Positions 1 to 4,290 of a DNA stretch of 5,624 bases are shown in pieces. The stretch lies in the NCBI GenBank assembly GCA_030626085.1, contig DAOUPQ010000123.1:1-5624 (forward strand), read 5' to 3'. The notes under the pieces were generated by a model. It ran no database searches, was not told where the DNA came from, and was given only the letters and a program-made list of their open reading frames with translations. This stretch comes from Flavobacteriia bacterium. GTDB lineage: Bacteria > Bacteroidota > Bacteroidia > Flavobacteriales > Flavobacteriaceae. Made by a program: the position numbers and the translations under genes. The number at the start of each line of letters is the position of its first letter. The stretch's first letter is position 1.

Positions 1-1
1 C

Positions 2-2281
2 TATAATACAAAAGCTTTTAAAGTCAGGATTGATGATACCGTTGAAGATCTGTTAAAAAAATTACCAGGTATAGAAGTAGATGCTTCAGGTAAAATTACC
101 GCACAGGGTGAAGAAGTGACAAAAATTTATGTTGATGGCAAAGAATTTTTTAGTGGAGACCCTGCCATTGCTTCTAAAAACCTATCGGCAGATATTGTAA
201 AACGAGTAGAGGTTATTGACGAAAAAAGTGAAAAAGCAAGGGTTACCGGTATCAGTGATTCAGAACGTAAAAAAGTAATCAATTTAGAATTAAAAGAGGA
301 TAAAAAAATAAACGATTTTGGTAAATTTCAGGGAGGATACGGAACAGATGATCGGTATTTGACTGGTTTGAATTACAATCGGTTTACACCAAAAATACAG
401 GCATCGGTTATTGGGAAGTATAATAATGTGAATAGTTCTGGTTCAGATATTTCAGAATTAATATCATTTAATACTGGTGGAATAGGTTCGGGCGGACCTC
501 CCGGTTTTTTAACAACCGGAATAGGAGGTTTAAATTTAGGTTATGAATTAAAAGAAGATCAAAATGTAAATGCCGACTATTTTTATAATTATACCAATGC
601 AACATCCGGTGATATATTGATCAATAGAACCGAGTTTATTGGAGATCTTGAAATAAATTCTGAAAGCAAAAGCAGTAATGAAAGTATTTCTAACACGCAC
701 AACTTAATTTTTAGTTATAAAGACACATCCTGTAAACTAAGCTCTTTATATATAAATGGTAGTATATATGCCAATAATAACAATGGGAATAGTATCAACA
801 CATTGGATAAGTATAATGGTGAAGGCGAACTGGATCTTCAAAGTATAGGCAAGACAAATAATGAAAGTAAAAATAATTCGGCTAATGTATCCATGCAGTA
901 TACCAAAAGATTTAATAAAAAAAGTAAAAGAAATATTTCTATTTCAGGAAATTTTGATGCTTCTAAAAACAATAATTTCAGTAATAATGATCAAATAAAC
1001 AGATTTAATATTGCTGATCCTGATAATACCTATGAAATTATTGAAGAGGGAAAAAGAGATCAGGAAATCAAAAATTTGAATGTAGGTTTAAATATAAATT
1101 ATACAGAGCCTTTAACTAAAGATCATTTTTTAGAAATTAAAGGTAATGTTAGGTATGTATCATCAGATGATAATGTTAATCAGTTAAAATATGAAAATAA
1201 CATTATTCAACCTCCATTGATTTATGATCAATATTATAAGAATACAGATCTGATCGGAGGAGTGTTTTATAAATATGATAATAAAAAGTTCACTTTTTCT
1301 GCTGGTTCTAAGTTCGCTGATCAGGCACAAAACTTCGGTTTAGAAAATGAAGAGGATTACAATAATAGATATACAAATTTTAATCCTGAAATAAATGTGA
1401 GATATCGTCCGAAAAGAGGAAAGTTTTTGAATTTAAATTTGAGAAAATCAGTTAGATTACCAAGTTTATCTCAGCTTGCTCCGGTTGTAAATGATTTCAA
1501 CTCATTATATATCCGTCAGGGAAACCCCGACTTAACTCCGGAAAATAATTATTCGGTTTCTGCCATGTATACCAACCATAATTTCACTTCAGGTTTTAAT
1601 ATCTTTTCTCGTTTAAGCTATAGATATATAAACAATAGTATTGTTAATTCAGAATCAACGAATGAATTAGGTATTCGGACAAGCACTTATGAAAATTTTG
1701 GAGATAAGAACAATGTTAACTTTAATATCAAATTAGGTAAAAGGTTAAAATCATTGGGTTTAAGGTATAATATTTCTTTTAGAGGAGGCTATAGTGAATA
1801 TTTATCTATCATCAATACCAACCCTAATGAAACACAGTCTAAAAACGGCACACTAGATATTTCATTAGAAAATAATAAAAAAGAAAAAATTGATGCAATA
1901 ATTGGCGCATCCTGGAATAAGAATTACACTGCATTTTCTTCAGGTAATAATTCAGATAGAGATTATTTACAACAAACCTATTATACCAAAGTGGATTGGA
2001 ATATTACGGATAGATTAAATTTAAATTCACAATTTAAATATGATATTTATACAGATAGTAATTTTGGAACAGATCAATCTGTTCCGATCTGGAATGCTTC
2101 AATATCCTATTCAATATTAAAGTCGAAAAGTTTAAATTTTATGCTGACAGCACTAGATATTTTAAATAAAAATATTGGAATAATAAGAACTAGTACGGAT
2201 AATTATTTTGAAGAAGTTCATCAGGAAGTATTGGGTAATTATTTTATGCTAAGTTTAACCTATAACTTAACCGGGGATTAA
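2..2281 (+). CDS. Outer-membrane beta-barrel protein, TonB-dependent receptor superfamily (5' partial)
   Basis: The frame is open from the left edge; the GTG at 116 is an internal valine, so the true start lies outside the window and 759 residues are visible. The first ~100 visible residues form a plug-like domain: DDTVEDLLKKLPGIEVD, then a TKIYVDGKEFFSGDP stretch, then KNLSADIVKRVEVID. This order is typical of the Bacteroidota 'outer membrane beta-barrel' family (OMP_b-brl_3-like). A GYGTDDRY segment and a Gly/Pro-rich loop (GGIGSGGPPGF) follow, then a long barrel of alternating aromatic/polar strands. A conserved receptor segment with R-x-PSLSQLAPV and GNPDLTPE is encoded near 1440-1550. 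The C-terminus ends in a strand (YFMLSLTYNL), as expected for BAM-dependent insertion. The missing N-terminus should hold the signal peptide and probably a carboxypeptidase-D-like domain. The likely role is TonB-linked outer-membrane transport; the substrate cannot be inferred. The protein is notably Asn-rich. It is convergent with the Fic gene downstream. Confidence 0.88.
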   Translation, partial: YNTKAFKVRIDDTVEDLLKKLPGIEVDASGKITAQGEEVTKIYVDGKEFFSGDPAIASKNLSADIVKRVEVIDEKSEKARVTGISDSERKKVINLELKEDKKINDFGKFQGGYGTDDRYLTGLNYNRFTPKIQASVIGKYNNVNSSGSDISELISFNTGGIGSGGPPGFLTTGIGGLNLGYELKEDQNVNADYFYNYTNATSGDILINRTEFIGDLEINSESKSSNESISNTHNLIFSYKDTSCKLSSLYINGSIYANNNNGNSINTLDKYNGEGELDLQSIGKTNNESKNNSANVSMQYTKRFNKKSKRNISISGNFDASKNNNFSNNDQINRFNIADPDNTYEIIEEGKRDQEIKNLNVGLNINYTEPLTKDHFLEIKGNVRYVSSDDNVNQLKYENNIIQPPLIYDQYYKNTDLIGGVFYKYDNKKFTFSAGSKFADQAQNFGLENEEDYNNRYTNFNPEINVRYRPKRGKFLNLNLRKSVRLPSLSQLAPVVNDFNSLYIRQGNPDLTPENNYSVSAMYTNHNFTSGFNIFSRLSYRYINNSIVNSESTNELGIRTSTYENFGDKNNVNFNIKLGKRLKSLGLRYNISFRGGYSEYLSIINTNPNETQSKNGTLDISLENNKKEKIDAIIGASWNKNYTAFSSGNNSDRDYLQQTYYTKVDWNITDRLNLNSQFKYDIYTDSNFGTDQSVPIWNASISYSILKSKSLNFMLTALDILNKNIGIIRTSTDNYFEEVHQEVLGNYFMLSLTYNLTGD

Positions 2282-2295
2282 TAATTGGTTTTTTT
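2269..2295 (+). terminator. Weak candidate terminator at the receptor stop codon
   Basis: AACCGG (2269-2274) can pair with TTGGTT (2285-2290), including two G-U pairs, over a 10-nt loop. A run of seven T (2289-2295) overlaps and follows the stem. The hairpin overlaps the stop codon. It is short and weak, so transcription may instead end at the stronger hairpin at 2653. Confidence 0.3.
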
Positions 2296-2652
2296 GATTA
2301 CATTCTATTAAGAACTATTTCAAAGACAGGTAGATGATAAAACTATTGATACCTCAAAATTATTTAGGATAAATTCGTAAATTGTAATGATACAACGGAG
2401 TAACCTAAAAATTGAATATTTATTAAAAAAAGAATACTAACCTAAATAATAAAATCATGAGAATATTTATGCCAGGTTTATATTTGATAGTTTTGATAAT
2501 ATTATCATCAGGATATTTCCAGTATTAATGTTTTTTTCATGTTCTTTTGGATTAATCATTATTGTTAAAATTTTTAAAAAATTCATCTAACAAATTTTCA
2601 AAATCTTTTTCCAGATTATAATTATCTGTATTCTAAAATCAAATTAATTATG
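2282..2652. other. Gene-poor AT-rich spacer downstream of the receptor gene
   Basis: No ORF of convincing length is present on either strand. The stretch holds the 23-codon ORF at 2457-2528 and a small perfect dyad, TTGTA-4 nt-TACAA (2382-2395), that resembles the half-sites of the 11-bp repeats further right. It also holds a 27-codon open frame on the - strand (2552-2632) that has no ATG. No tRNA-like or rRNA-like structure was recognised. It differs clearly from the repeat-dense segment that begins at 2653. Confidence 0.6.
2457..2528 (+). CDS. Doubtful 23-codon ORF, hydrophobic (signal-peptide-like)
   Basis: An ATG is followed by 22 codons and TAA. The product begins MRIFMPGLYLIVLIILSSGY: a short basic start, then a continuous hydrophobic core, like a secretion signal or a single membrane segment. 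It has no lipobox cysteine and no mature domain. No Shine-Dalgarno sequence is visible, which is normal for this phylum and so not informative. It could be a genuine tiny membrane peptide, the surviving 5' end of a decayed secreted-protein gene, or chance in AT-rich DNA. Chance is quite possible. Confidence 0.18.
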   Translation: MRIFMPGLYLIVLIILSSGYFQY

Positions 2653-2684
2653 AGCTGGTTGCAACCGGCTTTTCTGCCTTTTTT
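2653..2684 (+). terminator. Intrinsic-terminator-like hairpin, first palindrome of the array
   Basis: AGCTGGT (2653-2659) pairs with ACCGGCT (2664-2670) over a TGCA loop, with one G-U pair. TTTT (2670-2673) and then TTTTTT (2679-2684) follow. Orientation and T-runs suit termination of rightward transcripts from the receptor gene, although it lies about 370 bp past that stop codon. The same bases form the near-perfect 18-bp palindrome that heads the repeat array, so the terminator role and the repeat role cannot be separated here. Confidence 0.42.
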
Positions 2685-2728
2685 ATACAAAAAAGTTGTT
2701 TTGTTTACATGGTTTCAATCACTTTTCT

Positions 2729-2756
2729 AGCCGGTTGCTGATTTTAGCAACCGGCT
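2729..2756. repeat. Perfect 11-bp inverted repeat (strong hairpin), second family member
   Basis: AGCCGGTTGCT (2729-2739) and AGCAACCGGCT (2746-2756) are exact reverse complements around a GATTTT loop. Unlike the other members, the two halves of GGTTGC/GCAACC are split by a loop. Neither flank has a T-run on the exit side, so it is not a standard intrinsic terminator in either direction. Confidence 0.8.
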
Positions 2757-2779
2757 GATATAAATAATACTATAACATA

Positions 2780-2797
2780 TTGTTTGAATACAAACAA
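2780..2797. repeat. Small perfect inverted repeat TTGTTTG-AATA-CAAACAA
   Basis: Arms of 7 bp (2780-2786 and 2791-2797) flank a 4-nt loop. The right half (GAATACAAAC) resembles the 11-bp repeat unit GTGATACAAAC found at 3147, so this may be an isolated degenerate member of that repeat class. Confidence 0.45.
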
Positions 2798-2844
2798 GTG
2801 ATTTTTGTATACATAGTTCTATATTTTAATCACGTTCTTTTATG

Positions 2845-2899
2845 TGTCACAAGCTGTAGTACGATCGTATTACATTTGTATTACAATTGTAATACAATC
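2845..2899. repeat. 11-bp tandem repeat cluster 1, with two dyads 22 bp apart
   Basis: Consecutive 11-mers read GTAGTACGATC (2856), GTATTACATTT (2867), GTATTACAATT (2878) and GTAATACAATC (2889), preceded by a looser TGTCACAAGCT (2845). Because the units are partly self-complementary they also form two dyads: a 20-bp dyad at 2855-2874 with one imperfect pair, and a perfect 22-bp palindrome at 2876-2897. The dyad centres are 22 bp apart, two helical turns, so all units face the same side of the DNA. This is the arrangement expected of a cooperative protein-binding array, but no binding protein can be named. Confidence 0.7.
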
Positions 2900-2906
2900 A
2901 CAAAAT

Positions 2907-2920
2907 CCGGTTGCAACCGG
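2907..2920. repeat. Perfect 14-bp palindrome CCGGTTGCAACCGG, third family member
   Basis: The sequence equals its own reverse complement. It starts eight bases after the last 11-mer of cluster 1 and opens the second presumed unit of the array. No T-run follows on either strand. Confidence 0.75.
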
Positions 2921-2931
2921 CAAGTAAAAAG

Positions 2932-2949
2932 TGTAATTTAAAAATTACA
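2932..2949. repeat. Perfect 8-bp inverted repeat TGTAATTT-AA-AAATTACA
   Basis: The arms at 2932-2939 and 2942-2949 are exact reverse complements around two bases. The outer TGTAAT/ATTACA resembles the half-sites of the 11-bp repeats. It may be a further binding-site-like element, but AT-rich sequence makes chance more likely here than for the GC-containing palindromes. Confidence 0.4.
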
Positions 2950-2992
2950 AACCCTTATAAACACTGAGAAGTTGTTGAAATATTGTATTATT

Positions 2993-3012
2993 TTACCGGT
3001 TGCAACCGGTAA
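2993..3012. repeat. Perfect 20-bp palindrome TTACCGGTTGCAACCGGTAA, fourth family member
   Basis: All ten base pairs match and the core is the same as at 2907-2920. Only short T stretches lie nearby, so it is not a convincing terminator. The GC-rich core stands out from the AT-rich surroundings, which argues against chance. Confidence 0.8.
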
Positions 3013-3060
3013 GAGTATTTTGTAGTACGTCTTTAATAATACTAGTGGAAAGTTGCTTCA

Positions 3061-3089
3061 TATAGTTTAATAATCAAATCTCAACTATA
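3061..3089. repeat. Inverted repeat TATAGTT ... AACTATA, 15-nt loop
   Basis: Seven-base arms (3061-3067 and 3083-3089) are exact reverse complements. They are AT-rich with a long loop, so of low significance alone. The element is listed because it is the only other structure found between the fourth palindrome and the second 11-bp cluster. Confidence 0.25.
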
Positions 3090-3112
3090 AAGTATATTTC
3101 TATAAAACAACT

Positions 3113-3157
3113 GTGACACAAAATGTATCACAAACTTATTACAAATGTGATACAAAC
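3113..3157. repeat. 11-bp tandem repeat cluster 2
   Basis: Units read GTGACACAAAAT (3113, 12 bp), GTATCACAAAC (3125), TTATTACAAAT (3136) and GTGATACAAAC (3147), a consensus near GTRWYACAAAY. Read on the - strand, a TTTG recurs about every 11 bp. Aligned ungapped to cluster 1 from TGTGWCACA onward, about 32 of 46 positions match by hand count. Unlike cluster 1, these units are mostly directional rather than palindromic. Confidence 0.68.
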
Positions 3158-3159
3158 CT

Positions 3160-3180
3160 AAAAAGCTGGTTTCACCAACT
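3160..3180 (-). terminator. Intrinsic terminator of the RhuM-Fic gene, fifth palindrome of the array
   Basis: Read on the - strand, AGTTGGT pairs with ACCAGCT around a GAA loop with one mismatch. Five T follow (complement of 3160-3164). It begins 17 bp beyond the Fic stop codon, the usual position for an intrinsic terminator. On the + strand it starts AGCTGGTT, the same eight bases as the hairpin at 2653. Confidence 0.65.
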
Positions 3181-3197
3181 AAATAATTGATTCTTGT

Positions 3198-4199
3198 TTA
3201 ATTCATTGGTTCTTTTAAAATAATATTTACAATTACCTTGATCATCATATCCTTATCCCCAGGGTGACTTTCGGCTATCATTAAAGTTAGAGCTACAAGT
3301 GTATTATCAGCTAATCTTTTCGAGCCATATTTAGTGTAAAGTAAATTATTTCTTTCTAAAAACCATATAAAAAGAAATGCTGCAATTCGCTTGTTACCGT
3401 CAGAGAAAGAATGATTTTTCACTACAAAATAAAGCAAATGTGCGGCCTTTTCTTCGGTTGTAGGATAAAGATCTATTCCATCAAAAGTTTGATAAATATT
3501 TTCTAACGATCCTTTAAATGAATCATCTTTTTCTCTTCCAAATAATCCCTCAAAATGTGTTTGTATACCCAATTGATTTATAGCCTTACGAGCTTCGTTA
3601 TAATTAATTTTAAATAATTCATTTACTCCTTTATTTGGAATTTGTAAACGTTGAAAGTCGTAATCATCCAGCATCTCCAAAGCGAGAGTATAATCATTTA
3701 TCACTTTGATCAAACCTTTTGCTTCATCGGTATCTAATTGATACTCTGAAATAACTTTTTCTTGTAAATGAACTATTTTTTTAAGCTCTTCAAATTGTTC
3801 TACTTTTTCCTGAAGGCGTTTCTCATTAATTGCATATCCTTTTATCAAATACTTATTTAAAATTGAATTTGCCCATTTTCTGAATATTGTACCTTTTTTG
3901 GAATTTACTCGATAACCAACCGATAAAATGACATCTAAATTGTAGAATTTAATAGATCTTTTTACAGTTCTACTCCCTTCTTTTTGAACTTGTGCAATTT
4001 TTGCACATGTTGCCTTTTCTAAAAGTTCTTCATTTTTGTATATATTTCTAATATGTCTACCAATAGACGTTCTATCAGTATCAAATAAATCGGCAAGTTG
4101 AAATTGATCTAACCAAAGCGAATCACTTTCGACTTTTACGTCAATACTTATTCCGGAATCTATATCCTGATAAATTTCTATTTGATTTTGATCTTTCAT
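3198..4199 (-). CDS. RhuM-type N-terminal domain fused to a Fic/Doc domain protein
   Basis: This complete 333-residue protein starts at the only ATG after an in-frame TGA (4220-4218). Residues ~5-125 match the virulence RhuM family pattern: LWLDQFQLADLFDTDRTSIG (residues 28-47, helix-turn-helix-like), then SIKFYNLDVILSVGYRVNS and TIFRKWANSILNKYLIKG. Residues ~125-155 look like a charged coiled linker (EKRLQEKVEQFEELKK). The Fic/Doc fold occupies roughly 160-330, with the catalytic loop HSFSDGNKR at 263-271. His263 would be the general base, Asp267 the metal ligand, and Asn269 and Arg271 phosphate contacts. Lys270, in place of the Gly of canonical AMPylating Fic (HPFxxGNGR), resembles Doc, which is known to phosphorylate EF-Tu. 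The likely activity is therefore nucleotide-dependent modification of a protein target; whether phosphorylation or AMPylation is unresolved. No Phd-like antitoxin gene is adjacent. The N-terminal part may bind DNA or substitute for a partner, which is inference. It has its own promoter box and terminator and is divergent from the nuclease gene. Confidence 0.9.
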   Translation of the reverse strand: MKDQNQIEIYQDIDSGISIDVKVESDSLWLDQFQLADLFDTDRTSIGRHIRNIYKNEELLEKATCAKIAQVQKEGSRTVKRSIKFYNLDVILSVGYRVNSKKGTIFRKWANSILNKYLIKGYAINEKRLQEKVEQFEELKKIVHLQEKVISEYQLDTDEAKGLIKVINDYTLALEMLDDYDFQRLQIPNKGVNELFKINYNEARKAINQLGIQTHFEGLFGREKDDSFKGSLENIYQTFDGIDLYPTTEEKAAHLLYFVVKNHSFSDGNKRIAAFLFIWFLERNNLLYTKYGSKRLADNTLVALTLMIAESHPGDKDMMIKVIVNIILKEPMN

Positions 4200-4218
4200 A
4201 TTTTTAAAACTTAAAATT

Positions 4219-4226
4219 CAAAAGTA
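4219..4226 (-). promoter_or_regulatory. Bacteroidota -7 box (TACTTTTG) of the RhuM-Fic gene
   Basis: On the - strand TACTTTTG fits the Bacteroidota -7 consensus TAnnTTTG exactly and lies about 20 bp before the ATG, implying a very short leader. No clean -33 TTTG at ideal spacing is seen; a TG about 22 bp upstream of the box is the best candidate. No Shine-Dalgarno sequence precedes the start. Confidence 0.5.
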
Positions 4227-4252
4227 CATTAAAATATTATTCTTTGTACATT
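4224..4252. promoter_or_regulatory. Direct repeat GTACATT x2, 22 bp apart, in the divergent promoter region
   Basis: GTACATT occurs at 4224-4230 and 4246-4252, start to start exactly 22 bp, two helical turns. The left copy overlaps the Fic -7 box and the right copy lies near the expected -33 region. This could be an operator for autoregulation, for example by the helix-turn-helix-like RhuM part. That is inference from position alone. Confidence 0.3.
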
Positions 4253-4270
4253 TACCTAGGTTTCAAAGTT

Positions 4271-4285
4271 AATTGAAATTCAATT
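4271..4285. promoter_or_regulatory. Palindrome AATTGAA-A-TTCAATT directly upstream of the nuclease start
   Basis: Two 7-bp arms are exact reverse complements around one base, ending five bases before the ATG at 4291. This position would block translation or transcription initiation of the nuclease gene if occupied or folded. It is AT-rich, so chance cannot be excluded. No clean TAnnTTTG box for the nuclease gene was found on the + strand. Confidence 0.3.
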
Positions 4286-4290
4286 GTAAT

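Larger units (their letters stand above)
2653..3180. repeat. Composite intergenic repeat array: palindromes alternating with 11-bp tandem repeats
   Basis: Five palindromic elements of one family (core GGTTGCAACC or a relative) are centred near 2661, 2742, 2913, 3002 and 3172. Their spacings are about 81, 171, 89 and 170 bp, a short-long-short-long rhythm. Each long interval ends in a cluster of degenerate 11-bp repeats (2845-2899 and 3113-3157). Other shared words lie in the same order: AAGTTGTT (2693 and 2969), AATAATACTA (2763 and 3035) and TGTGWCACA (2843 and 3112), with offsets of 269-276 bp. This suggests two diverged tandem units plus a closing palindrome. No coding potential is apparent. 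The function is unknown; candidates are a repeat family of the genome, a protein-binding array, or structured RNA. Confidence 0.6.

Noticed and set aside
116..118. GTG as the start codon of the receptor gene
   Set aside because: The frame is open upstream to the window edge and the upstream codons encode a standard plug segment (VEDLLKKLPGIEVD), so this GTG is an internal valine.
2843..3120. TGTGTCACA / TGTGACACA as long-range inverted repeat ends of an element
   Set aside because: The match is only 9 bp and does not extend. The words are nearly self-complementary and are better explained as equivalent leading units of the two 11-bp clusters.
2845..3157. CRISPR array
   Set aside because: The repeated units are 11 bp, adjacent and degenerate, without unique spacers of constant length, and no cas1 or cas2 gene is visible. 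The Cas4-like half of the nuclease gene is not enough.
2653..3180. Plasmid or phage replication origin with iterons
   Set aside because: There is no replication initiator gene, no recognisable DnaA box cluster, and the repeats include GC-rich palindromes not expected of iterons.
2653..3180. Insertion sequence or MITE with terminal inverted repeats
   Set aside because: The outer hairpins share AGCTGGTT, but each is itself palindromic, no target-site duplication was found and there is no transposase. A non-autonomous element remains possible but is not supported.
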